Below, piece after piece: positions 35,109-42,970 of a stretch of 64,000 nucleotides of DNA; positions within the stretch are counted from its first letter, which is position 1; each line of letters begins with the position of its first letter. A program made the position numbers and the translations under genes. Under the pieces are notes generated by a model. The model saw only the letters and a program-made list of their open reading frames with translations, was not told the origin of the DNA and ran no database searches. Source of the DNA: Dokdonella_A sp049583635 (lineage in GTDB: Bacteria; Pseudomonadota; Gammaproteobacteria; Xanthomonadales; Rhodanobacteraceae); NCBI GenBank assembly GCA_049583635.1, contig JBAUWF010000102.1:53789-117788 (forward strand). Reading direction: 5' to 3'.

Positions 35109-36812
35109 TCATTCCGGGAGGCCCATCTTCTTCAGCAACGCGGCGAAGCGCGGGTCGGCGGAAAGCCGGTCCAAAACCGGGTCGCTCTTGAGGAAGCTCA
35201 AGCCGCCGTCGTTGTTCGCCAGGGCGGTATCCAGCCATTCAAAAGCCTTGTCCGCTTCGCCGCGCCAGGCAAAGGCCTGGGCGATCTGGTAGGCCCCGGC
35301 TTTTCCGTACTTTTCGACCACATCGTCCAGCGCCTGCCGCGACTGGCGCGCATGGCCCAGCGAATATTCAGCCATGGCGATGCCCGCCAGACTATAGACA
35401 TCCCCAGCCGACCCGAATGTGGTCAGGGCTTCACGTGTCCTGCCCTGCGCGAGAGCGTTCAAGCCAGCCGCGTATCTACTGTACGTCGAATCGGAACTGA
35501 TTTCGCGAGCGCGGTCCAGGGCCTGGTCTGCGGCGGAATAATTGCCTGCTGCATACAAGGCGCGTCCCAGCGAGGTCCACGTGAGGTTGCTGAGCGGATT
35601 GGATTTGGTCGCCCCGCGCGCCGCCACGATCGCCTCGGGCAGGTTTCCCAGCGCCATCAACAAACGGTAGTTGCCGAGCTGCGCAGCGCTCGCGGCAGGG
35701 TTGAGTCGCAGTGCCTTTTCGAAATCCGTCCCCGCACCGTCCCAGTTCCGGAAGAAGCTCAAGCGGATGATGCCGCGCGCGGCATAAGCGTCAGCAAGCT
35801 GTGGTGCCTTGGCGACGGCCAGGTCCGCGGAGTCCAGCGCTTGCTGCTTGCTGACCGGGTCACCTGCCAGGTCGGCGAGTGAATATTCGGCGGCCGCCAA
35901 CCCGGCTCGGGGCGCACCGTAGCCGGGATCCAGGTCGATGGCGCGCTGGAATGCAGCCGCCGCCTTGCGCCAATCAGCCGGCGTGGTCCGGTTGTAGAAC
36001 TCCTTGCCGAGCAGATACTGGTCGTAGGCCTCGGCATTGTCGCTGCGGTACGGATTGCCCAGGTGTTGGTCCGGCAACAGCTTGACCTTCAGCGCGTCGA
36101 CCACCGCAGTGGCGATCTCGTCCTGTACCTTGAACACGTCGGTCAACTTGCGATCGTAGGTTTGCGACCAGACCTGCGAGCTGTCGGACGCGCGGATCAG
36201 CTGCGCGCTGATGCGCAGCGTATTGCCGGATTTGCGCACGCTGCCTTCCAGCAGATGGGCGACGTCGAGTTTCCGGGCGATCGTGGCGACATCGGCCTGC
36301 TTGCCCTTGAAGGAGAATGACGACGTGCGCGCAATCACGCGCAGCTGCGGCAACTGCGCGAGCATGTTGAGCAGTTCGTCGGACAGGCCATCGGAAAAAT
36401 ACGCCTGGTCGCGCGCCTGGCTCATGTCGACGAACGGCAGCACCGCGATCGAGTTGGGCGAGCTGGCCCGGACAGGTCGAGCCGGCGCGGCACTGGCGGA
36501 TTCTTGCGTCGCCGACGGGCGCGAGAACTGCCACAGCAGCCCGCCACCGACGGCCAGCAGCAGGCCCAGGATCAGCACTTCCGTGCCGGTGACCCTCTGC
36601 ACGCCGCGCTCGCCGTGATACCAGGCAATCACCAGCGTCGCGAAGAAGCCGACGCACGACGCGACGATCAATCCCCGCTCGATGCCGGCGGGCCAATCGA
36701 ACCGGCTGGCGACGATATCGATGCCCTGCAACAGCGCGAAGGCAAACGCCACGTAGGCAACGGCCCACTGCACCAGCTTGCGTTGCCCAAGGCGTTGCCA
36801 AAGATCGCTCAT
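35109..36812 (-). CDS. Family A membrane TolB-like/TPR protein, short subtype
   Basis: 567 residues from the ATG at 36812 (MSDLWQRLGQRKLVQW). Three membrane segments at about 15-34, 43-63 and 77-95 with the loop AWYHGERGVQRVTG. TolB-like domain from about 122 (SIAVLPFVDMSQARDQAYF, SDGLSDELLNMLAQLPQL, ARTSSFSFKGKQADV, SQTYDRKLTDVFKVQDEIA). TPR units include IDLDPGYGAPRAGLAAAEYS. The tail LDRLSADPRFAALLKKMGL is of the short subtype. It heads a small three-member copy of the array, separate from the main one by the regulator and transporters. Confidence 0.85.
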   Translation of the reverse strand: MSDLWQRLGQRKLVQWAVAYVAFAFALLQGIDIVASRFDWPAGIERGLIVASCVGFFATLVIAWYHGERGVQRVTGTEVLILGLLLAVGGGLLWQFSRPSATQESASAAPARPVRASSPNSIAVLPFVDMSQARDQAYFSDGLSDELLNMLAQLPQLRVIARTSSFSFKGKQADVATIARKLDVAHLLEGSVRKSGNTLRISAQLIRASDSSQVWSQTYDRKLTDVFKVQDEIATAVVDALKVKLLPDQHLGNPYRSDNAEAYDQYLLGKEFYNRTTPADWRKAAAAFQRAIDLDPGYGAPRAGLAAAEYSLADLAGDPVSKQQALDSADLAVAKAPQLADAYAARGIIRLSFFRNWDGAGTDFEKALRLNPAASAAQLGNYRLLMALGNLPEAIVAARGATKSNPLSNLTWTSLGRALYAAGNYSAADQALDRAREISSDSTYSRYAAGLNALAQGRTREALTTFGSAGDVYSLAGIAMAEYSLGHARQSRQALDDVVEKYGKAGAYQIAQAFAWRGEADKAFEWLDTALANNDGGLSFLKSDPVLDRLSADPRFAALLKKMGLPE

Positions 36813-36888
36813 CGCCGCCCCCCTCGGAAGCTCGGACCTCTGATCAGGTCCGGGCCGGACCATATTGAAGATGCCCGCGGGTCCGAAT

Positions 36889-37872
36889 CTACCCCGCAAA
36901 CAGGTGCGCCACGCCGGCACGCTCCTCGCGCAATTCCTTTTCGGTCGCTTGCATGCGCGCGCGCGAAAAAGCGCCGGTCGCGAGATCCGGCACGATCTTG
37001 TATTTGCCGTCTTTCACCGTGACGGGATAACCGTAGATCACGCCGGGCTCGATGCCATAGCTGCCGTCGGACGGAATGCCCATCGATACCCAGTCGTCCT
37101 TGTCGGTGCCGAGCGCCCAGTTGCGCATGTGATCGATCGCTGCAGCGGCGGCCGATGCCGCCGACGACGCGCCGCGCGCCTTGATGATCGCCGCGCCACG
37201 CTGCTGCACAGTCGGAATGAATTCGTTCTCATACCAGCTTTGCTCGACCACATCCGTTGCGGGCTTGTCCTTGATCGTCGCGTGATGGATATCCGGATAC
37301 TGGGTCGAGCTGTGGTTACCCCAGATAATCACCTTCTTGATGTCGGTCGAGTGCGCGCGAGTCTTTTCGGCCAGCAACGACAGCGCGCGATTGTGATCGA
37401 GACGCAGCATCGCGGTGAAACATTTCGGATCGAGATCCGGCGCGTTCTGCTGGGCAATCAGCGCATTGGTATTGGCCGGATTGCCGACCACGAGCACACG
37501 TACATCGCGTTGGGCGTGCGCATTGAGCGCCTTGCCTTGCGGCGCGAAGATCGCGCCGTTCGCTTCCAGCAGATCCTTGCGCTCCATGCCCGGACCGCGC
37601 GGACGCGCACCGACCAGCAGCGCGTAATCGACATCCTTGAAAGCGACATTGGCGTCGTCGCTGGCGACGATGCCGGCCAGCAATGGAAAGGCGCAGTCGT
37701 TGAGTTCCATCACGACGCCCTCGAGCGCGGGCAACGCCGGTGTAATTTCGAGCAGGTGCAGGATCACCGGCTGATCCTTGCCGAGCATGTCGCCGGCCGC
37801 GATGCGAAACAACAGGGCATAACCGATCTGACCGGCGGCGCCGGTAACGGCAATTCGAACGGGGGCTTTCAT
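36889..37872 (-). CDS. mdh: Malate dehydrogenase
   Basis: 327 residues from the ATG at 37872, with a GAGGAG site nine bases upstream. NAD-dependent oxidation of malate to oxaloacetate in the TCA cycle. The dinucleotide fold has GAAGQIGYALL near the N-terminus; substrate Arg residues lie in RPRGPGMERKDLL and the NPANTNA loop, and the catalytic His is in WGNHSSTQYPDI. Length and motifs fit the LDH-like malate dehydrogenases of this order. The neighbouring aminotransferase consumes or supplies oxaloacetate, a sensible pairing. Confidence 0.93.
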   Translation of the reverse strand: MKAPVRIAVTGAAGQIGYALLFRIAAGDMLGKDQPVILHLLEITPALPALEGVVMELNDCAFPLLAGIVASDDANVAFKDVDYALLVGARPRGPGMERKDLLEANGAIFAPQGKALNAHAQRDVRVLVVGNPANTNALIAQQNAPDLDPKCFTAMLRLDHNRALSLLAEKTRAHSTDIKKVIIWGNHSSTQYPDIHHATIKDKPATDVVEQSWYENEFIPTVQQRGAAIIKARGASSAASAAAAAIDHMRNWALGTDKDDWVSMGIPSDGSYGIEPGVIYGYPVTVKDGKYKIVPDLATGAFSRARMQATEKELREERAGVAHLFAG

Positions 37873-37972
37873 GGCGAGCACTCCTCAAAGTGTCTGTGGG
37901 GGTGGGTTGGCCACCCGTCGACCCACAAGTGGCGGTTGCACGCCTGCGGTGCCAACGCACCCGACGCGGGCT

Positions 37973-39172
37973 TTAATGCAATTCGGTAAAAAATTCCTGG
38001 ATGCGCGTGAGACCGGCCTTGAGTTGCACCTCCGGGCAGGTATAGGAAATCCGCAGCGCGCGCTGTTCGCCGAATGCCGAACCCGGCACGCAGGCGACGC
38101 CCTTGCCTTCGAGCAATGCGGCGCAGAAATCGACATCACTGGTTATCTGCTTACCCGAATGGCTGCGACCGAACGCACAGGAAATATTCGGGAACGCATA
38201 GAACGCACCCTGCGGTCGCGGGCAGGTTACCCCCTGAATGGACAGCAGCGCGGCGACCACCTGATCACGCTTGCCGGCAAACTCGGCACATTTGGCGGCC
38301 GGAATATCCTGCGGCCCGGTCAACGCCGCGACGGCAGCGGCGGTAATTATCTCCGGCAGATTGGTAATGTGGTTGGAGTTCATCGTAACGACCGCTTGCG
38401 CCACGATTTCCGGTCCGGCCATGAAGCCGACGCGCCAACCGGGCATGCCGTAGGTCTTGGAAAGCGAGTCGACGAAGACCACTCGATCGCGCAAGCCAGG
38501 CTCCAGTTGCACGAAGTTGTGATAACCGACGCCATCGAACACCATGCGGTTGTAGATGTCATCGGTAATGATCCAGGTGCCCGGATGCTTCAGCAGCACG
38601 CGGGCGAGCGCGGCGATCTCGTCCTTCGCATAGACCATGCCGGTCGGATTGCACGGATTGTTGAAGAGGAATACCCGCGGCTCGCTCGCAAGCGCGTCGT
38701 CGAGCTGGGCGGGGGTCAGCTTGTAGTTCGCTTCCGGTGGACACGGCAGCAGTTTGATGCGCGCGCCGACTATCTCGGCGATATCTAGATAGCTGGTCCA
38801 ATACGGCGTCGCGAACGCGATCTCGTCGCCTTCATCGAGCAGCGCTTCGAACAGGTTGTACAGCACATGCTTGGCGCCGACGCCGGTTGCGACATTCGCC
38901 CGCGCGTAGCCGTTCATCCCGATTTCGCCCATGTGCGCCAGGAATGCATCGAGCAGATCTTCGCGGCCGCGATTGGATCCGTATTGCCCCGAGTCCGTTT
39001 CGAGCGCCTTGCGTACCGCAGCGTAGACGTGCTCGCCCGGCAGGAAATTCGGTACGCCGATCGAGAAATTGACGATGTCGCGACCTTCGGCCTTGAGCGT
39101 TCTGGCCTTGTCGGCGATCGCCATGATCGCGCTCGGCTTGGCGCGGCTCATGCGCTGGGCAAGCTTCGGCAT
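37973..39172 (-). CDS. Class I/II aminotransferase, aspartate aminotransferase-like
   Basis: 399 residues from the ATG at 39172 (MPKLAQRMSRAKPS), preceded by a GAGGTGGG sequence. PLP-dependent fold type I enzyme: the Schiff-base lysine is in DSLSKTYGMPGWRVG, the substrate/PLP Asn in NNPCNPTGMVY, and the carboxylate-binding Arg near the end in ALRISYTCPE. It most resembles aspartate aminotransferases of the AspC type, converting aspartate and 2-oxoglutarate to oxaloacetate and glutamate. It lies 100 bases upstream of mdh on the same strand, so the two may be co-transcribed. Confidence 0.88.
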   Translation of the reverse strand: MPKLAQRMSRAKPSAIMAIADKARTLKAEGRDIVNFSIGVPNFLPGEHVYAAVRKALETDSGQYGSNRGREDLLDAFLAHMGEIGMNGYARANVATGVGAKHVLYNLFEALLDEGDEIAFATPYWTSYLDIAEIVGARIKLLPCPPEANYKLTPAQLDDALASEPRVFLFNNPCNPTGMVYAKDEIAALARVLLKHPGTWIITDDIYNRMVFDGVGYHNFVQLEPGLRDRVVFVDSLSKTYGMPGWRVGFMAGPEIVAQAVVTMNSNHITNLPEIITAAAVAALTGPQDIPAAKCAEFAGKRDQVVAALLSIQGVTCPRPQGAFYAFPNISCAFGRSHSGKQITSDVDFCAALLEGKGVACVPGSAFGEQRALRISYTCPEVQLKAGLTRIQEFFTELH

Positions 39173-39205
39173 GGACCCCACCTCGCAGATAAAGTATCGA
39201 ATTTT

Positions 39206-39211
39206 ATCATA
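39206..39211 (-). promoter_or_regulatory. Possible -10 element for the aminotransferase gene
   Basis: TATGAT on the - strand, in the only A+T-rich stretch (39190-39212) of the divergent spacer, 33 bases from the aminotransferase ATG. No good -35 hexamer is visible. Confidence 0.3.
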
Positions 39212-39328
39212 GGCCGCCGCGCGTCGAAGCGCTGCCTGCGGACGCAGACCATTCACATCGGCTCAGGCATCATGCGTCGGTCCGCCCGCCGGACAGACGC
39301 CCCACGCAACCGTGACAGGAGGAACTCC

Positions 39329-39618
39329 ATGCATTGGCTCTGGATATTCTTCATCGGTCTGGTGATCGGCATCGTTGCGAAACTCGCCATGCCGGGACGC
39401 GATCCGGGCGGTTTCATCATTACCGCCATCATCGGTATCGTCGGCTCGTTCATCGGCGGCTGGATCGCGCGCGCGATATTCGACGTGGGTGGCGGCATGG
39501 CAACGCCCGGTGCCGTCGGCGGTGTCGGTGGCTTCCGAGCTTCATCTTCGGCGTGATCGGCGCCATCATCCTGCTGATCATCTACCGCGTTGTCGCCAGA
39601 CCCAAGCCTAGTCCGTAA
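39329..39618 (+). pseudogene. GlsB/YeaQ/YmgE-family small membrane protein with a frameshift
   Basis: The ATG at 39329 follows a clear AGGAGGAA site. The product starts MHWLWIFFIGLVIGIVAKLA, MPGRDPGGFIITAIIGIVGS, FIGGWIAR, typical of transglycosylase-associated (GlsB/YeaQ) inner-membrane proteins. After GAVGGVGGF the frame runs into a stop at 39556, whereas the normal third membrane helix (FIFGVIGAIILLIIYRVVAR) continues in another frame to 39618. A shift of one base around 39533-39540 restores a ~95-residue protein. A sequencing or assembly error is a real alternative to a genuine mutation. Confidence 0.8.
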
Positions 39619-39768
39619 TGGAAACGAGTGGCTTGCAGCCGCCCTTCTTCCCATGTGGTGCCACCACGCGCGTGTTGTGAAACCGGCGGCGAACGGCGAC
39701 CAACGGGTCAACAAATCGCGCCGTTTCAATGCGGCAAGGTGCGCGATCGGATCGTCGCGACCGCCGGT

Positions 39769-40278
39769 TCAACCGTGCGCGTCGAGCTTGGCATTCCATT
39801 CGTCCACTTGCGTGGCCTGCGCGGCCAGCAGCGCGGCCGCATCGCCCTCGATCGTTACATTCTGGATGCTGTCGCCGACTGCGATGCGATCAACCACGGC
39901 CTGATCCTCGGCGCTCCTGACCGTTCCGAACACGGTGTGCTTGCCGTCGAGCCACGGTGTAGCGGTGTGGGTAATGAAGAACTGGCTGCCGTTGGTACCG
40001 GGACCGGCGTTGGCCATCGACAGCACGCCGGGCTTGTCGTGGCGAAGATCGGCACGACATTCGTCGTCGAAGCGGTACGGCGGCCCGCCACGACCATCGC
40101 CCTGCGGGCAGCCACCCTGAATCATGAAATCGGGAATCACGCGATGAAAGCTCAAGCCATCGTAATAGCCGCGCTGGGCCAGATTGACGAAATTCGCAAC
40201 CGTGACCGGCGCGCGGTCGGCGTGCAAGCTGAGGTGGATCGGGCCGCGATTGGTGTTCAAGGTGGCGTTGATGAGCAT
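39769..40278 (-). CDS. Cyclophilin-type peptidyl-prolyl cis-trans isomerase
   Basis: 169 residues from the ATG at 40278 (MLINATLNTNRGPIHLSLHA). PPIase catalytic residues are present: Arg in FHRVIPDFMIQGG, the QGDG loop, the SQFFIT stretch and the single Trp in TPWLDGKHTVFG. No signal peptide, so cytoplasmic, as PpiB. It speeds proline isomerisation during protein folding. It is divergent from typA. Confidence 0.9.
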   Translation of the reverse strand: MLINATLNTNRGPIHLSLHADRAPVTVANFVNLAQRGYYDGLSFHRVIPDFMIQGGCPQGDGRGGPPYRFDDECRADLRHDKPGVLSMANAGPGTNGSQFFITHTATPWLDGKHTVFGTVRSAEDQAVVDRIAVGDSIQNVTIEGDAAALLAAQATQVDEWNAKLDAHG

Positions 40279-40375
40279 GCCTGTGGATACCTGTCGAATG
40301 GGTGGCCGTGCAGGATAACCGACCTGCAGCCAGCCGGCCTGCATCATGTCATGCTGCGGCGCGGCAAATGCGCGC

Positions 40376-40381
40376 TATACT
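40376..40381 (+). promoter_or_regulatory. Possible -10 element upstream of typA
   Basis: TATACT on the + strand 63 bases before the typA start in the divergent spacer. The -35 region is weak. Confidence 0.35.
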
Positions 40382-40444
40382 ACGCATTCCTATGCGCTTT
40401 CCTCTGATTCTTGCGTCGGTCTTCGCAGGCCGCCGGGTGCCTGA

Positions 40445-42292
40445 ATGTCCATCGAAAAGCTTCGCAACATCGCGATCGTCGCGCACGTCGACCACGGCAA
40501 GACCACCCTGGTCGATCAGCTCCTCAAGCAATCCGGAACGCTCGATCAGCGTACCGCGACGCCCGATCGCGTCATGGATTCGAACGACCTCGAGAAAGAG
40601 CGCGGCATCACGATCCTGTCCAAGAACACCGCGATCCGCTGGAAGGCGCCCGATGGCGAGGATTGGCGCATCAATATTGTCGATACGCCGGGCCATGCGG
40701 ATTTCGGCGGCGAAGTCGAGCGTGTGCTGTCGATGGTCGACTCGGTGCTGCTGCTGGTCGATGCGTTCGATGGGCCGATGCCGCAGACGCGCTTTGTCAC
40801 CCAGAAGGCGTTCCAGATGGGCTTCAAGCCGATCGTCGTGATCAACAAGGTCGATCGCCCCGGTGCCCGCCCGGACTGGGTGCTGAACGCCACTTTCGAC
40901 CTGTTCGATCGCCTCGGCGCAACCGATGAACAGCTCGATTTCACCACCGTGTATGCGTCCGCGCTGCAAGGCTACGCCGGCATGGATGGCGACGTGCGCT
41001 CGGGCGATATGACGCCATTGTTCCAGGCCATCGTCGATCACGTGCATCCGCCCAAGGTCGATCCGGATGGCCCGTTCCAGATGCGCGTATCGAACCTCGA
41101 CTACTCGAACTATGTCGGCATCATCGGTACCGGCCGCATCGAACGCGGCACCGTGCGCACCAACATGCCCGTTGTCATTGTCGATCGCCACGGCAAGAGT
41201 CGTCAGGGCCGCGTGCTGCAAGTGCTTGGCTTCATGGGGCTCGAGCGACGCGAGGTAGCCGAGGCGCGGGCCGGCGACATCATCGCCGTTTCCGGCGTCG
41301 AGAATCTCGGCATCTCGGACACGATCTGCGCACCCGACGCAGTGGAGCAGTTGCCGGTGCTCACGGTCGACGAGCCGACCATCAGCATGACGTTCCAGGT
41401 CAACAATTCGCCGTTCGCGGGCAACAAGGATCGCAGCGGCGGCAAGTTCCTGACCAGCCGCCAGATCCGCGATCGCCTGATGCGCGAAGCGCTGCACAAC
41501 GTCGCGCTCAAGGTCGAGGAGACCGAAGACCCGGACAAGTTCAAGGTGTCGGGTCGCGGCGAGCTGCACCTGTCGATCCTGATCGAGACCATGCGCCGCG
41601 AAGGCTACGAACTCGCCGTCTCGCGCCCGGAGGTCATCGTCAAGGAAATCGACGGTGTCACCAGCGAGCCGATCGAGCAGCTCGTCGTCGACATGGAGGA
41701 GCCCTATCAGGGCGGCGTCATGGAGCGCCTCGGCACACGCCGCGGCCAACTTGTCAATATGGAACCGGATGGCAAGGGCCGCGTGCGCCTCGAGTACCTG
41801 ATCCCCGCGCGCGGATTGATCGGCTTCCAGACCGAGTTCCGCACGATCACCGCCGGCACCGGGCTTCTGTTCCATGTATTCGATCGCTACGGGCCGCGCG
41901 CCGAAGGCGCGATCGCCAAGCGCCAGAACGGCGTGATGATCTCGAACGGTCAGGGTCCATCACCGGCGTACGCGTTGGTCGGACTGCAGGAACGCGGCCG
42001 CCTGCTGGTCAACGAGGGCGACCAGATCTACGAAGGCCAGCTGGTCGGCATTCACGCCAAGGACAACGACCTTACCGTCAACGCGTTGCGCGCCAAGCAG
42101 ATGACCAACATCCGCGCCGCCGGCAAGGACGAGAACGTGCAGCTCACACCGCCCGTACGCATGTCGCTCGAGCAGGCGCTTGAGTTCATTGAAGACGACG
42201 AACTCGTCGAAGTGACGCCGAAGGAAATCCGTCTGCGCAAGAAGCACCTGACCGAAAGCGATCGCAAAAAAGCGTCGCGCCAGGCGGCGTAG
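40445..42292 (+). CDS. typA: Ribosome-associated translational GTPase TypA/BipA
   Basis: 615 residues, the usual length. G1 motif AHVDHGKTTLVDQLL, switch I with ERGITILSKNTAI, G3 DTPGHADFGGEVERV and G4 NKVDRPGARPDW are all intact. Domain II, the EF-G-like domains III and V, and the BipA-specific C-terminal domain (about 480-600) follow. BipA binds the 70S ribosome near the EF-G site and assists 50S assembly and growth at low temperature or under stress. Start chosen at the ATG MSIEKLRNIAIVAHVD; no strong Shine-Dalgarno is visible. Confidence 0.96.
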   Translation: MSIEKLRNIAIVAHVDHGKTTLVDQLLKQSGTLDQRTATPDRVMDSNDLEKERGITILSKNTAIRWKAPDGEDWRINIVDTPGHADFGGEVERVLSMVDSVLLLVDAFDGPMPQTRFVTQKAFQMGFKPIVVINKVDRPGARPDWVLNATFDLFDRLGATDEQLDFTTVYASALQGYAGMDGDVRSGDMTPLFQAIVDHVHPPKVDPDGPFQMRVSNLDYSNYVGIIGTGRIERGTVRTNMPVVIVDRHGKSRQGRVLQVLGFMGLERREVAEARAGDIIAVSGVENLGISDTICAPDAVEQLPVLTVDEPTISMTFQVNNSPFAGNKDRSGGKFLTSRQIRDRLMREALHNVALKVEETEDPDKFKVSGRGELHLSILIETMRREGYELAVSRPEVIVKEIDGVTSEPIEQLVVDMEEPYQGGVMERLGTRRGQLVNMEPDGKGRVRLEYLIPARGLIGFQTEFRTITAGTGLLFHVFDRYGPRAEGAIAKRQNGVMISNGQGPSPAYALVGLQERGRLLVNEGDQIYEGQLVGIHAKDNDLTVNALRAKQMTNIRAAGKDENVQLTPPVRMSLEQALEFIEDDELVEVTPKEIRLRKKHLTESDRKKASRQAA

Positions 42293-42294
42293 AA

Positions 42295-42318
42295 CCTCGC
42301 GTCACCGAATTGGCGAGG
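42295..42318 (+). terminator. Weak hairpin downstream of typA
   Basis: Six-base stem CCTCGC/GCGAGG with a 12-base loop three bases after the typA stop. No T-run follows, so intrinsic termination would be inefficient. Confidence 0.3.
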
Positions 42319-42447
42319 CAGGCAAATCAGCGACGCCAAGTCGGACGGAAACCGTGAATGTACGACCGGGCATCGCCGGTATCGCATTCATCCCGGACTT
42401 GGCCCGACCCTTGCTTGTGTCCATTCGGAATCTACGCGGAGGGCGTC

Positions 42448-42627
42448 ATGAGTCGACTGGAACAGTTTTGCAGCTCCTCGTCAGCAAAGCTGCGCGACCT
42501 ACTGCCGATACTAGGCGCGCTGATTGCGATCCGCCCCGAACAAAGCTGCATCGCCACGTCAATTCCGGGGCTTGGCACATGCAGGAGCACCTATTGCAAG
42601 CCGGAGCGGCGCACACGCTCGCGGTGA
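42448..42627 (+). CDS. Possible small protein of 59 residues
   Basis: The ATG at 42448 follows GCGGAGGGCGTC, a good ribosome binding site with seven-base spacing. The product has a mildly hydrophobic centre (LLPILGALIAI) and a basic, Cys-containing end (STYCKPERRTRSR). No family recognised. The unusual composition of the C-terminal half argues for a frameshifted remnant. Low confidence. Confidence 0.3.
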   Translation: MSRLEQFCSSSSAKLRDLLPILGALIAIRPEQSCIATSIPGLGTCRSTYCKPERRTRSR

Positions 42628-42769
42628 ACACAGCCTCGGCGATTGTCAGAATCTCACAAGGCCTGTCAGCAACGGCGTCGCGGATTTGCACCGTTTGTGG
42701 AGCAAAGTGAACGCCATTAAGTCCGCCGCACTGCACTTCGGTCAGGTATCACCAGGCAGCAGAGTATCC

Positions 42770-42931
42770 ATGAGCTACGACATCCTGAAAAATCTCGGCC
42801 TCGACCATCTCGACGTAAATTCGCCGGATTTCCTCGAGACTCTGCAGCGCATGCAGAAGGAAGCGTTGCGCAGCCTGCAACCCGGGGCGGACGAGCCGAA
42901 GATGACCGGTTCCGGTACTCTCAAAGGCTGA
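42770..42931 (+). CDS. Small acidic hypothetical protein, 53 residues
   Basis: Starts MSYDILKNLGLDHLDVNSPD and continues FLETLQRMQKEALRSL before a Gly/Ser/Thr-rich end. Amphipathic helices, no membrane segment, no cysteine. The codon use is like that of real genes here, and the region ends just before the convergent exoprotein gene. The upstream ribosome binding site is weak (CAGGCAGCAG). Function unknown. Confidence 0.45.
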   Translation: MSYDILKNLGLDHLDVNSPDFLETLQRMQKEALRSLQPGADEPKMTGSGTLKG

Positions 42932-42970
42932 GCACCCCCGGACTGGACTCCCTAAGCCACCTGCCACCCG

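Larger units (their letters stand above)
42293..42769. other. 477-base region with only weak small open frames
   Basis: Lies between typA and a 53-codon gene. A 59-codon frame at 42448-42627 has a good GGAGG site, but its product (MSRLEQFCSSSSAKLRDLLP start) matches nothing I know. Other frames look accidental. The segment could be a decayed gene or an untranslated leader. Confidence 0.4.

Noticed and set aside
33029..35191. Open frame of 720 codons antisense to the TolB/TPR gene at 32990-35104
   Set aside because: GC-rich coding sequence often leaves long open antisense frames. The opposite strand has clear domains and family motifs; this frame has none.
1376..36812. Prophage, integrative element or transposon
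   Set aside because: No integrase, transposase, phage structural gene, tRNA attachment site or terminal inverted repeat was seen. Growth by local duplication explains the locus better.
40349..41875. Open frame of 508 codons antisense to typA
   Set aside because: typA has all GTPase motifs and normal length; the antisense frame is a shadow of its codon bias.
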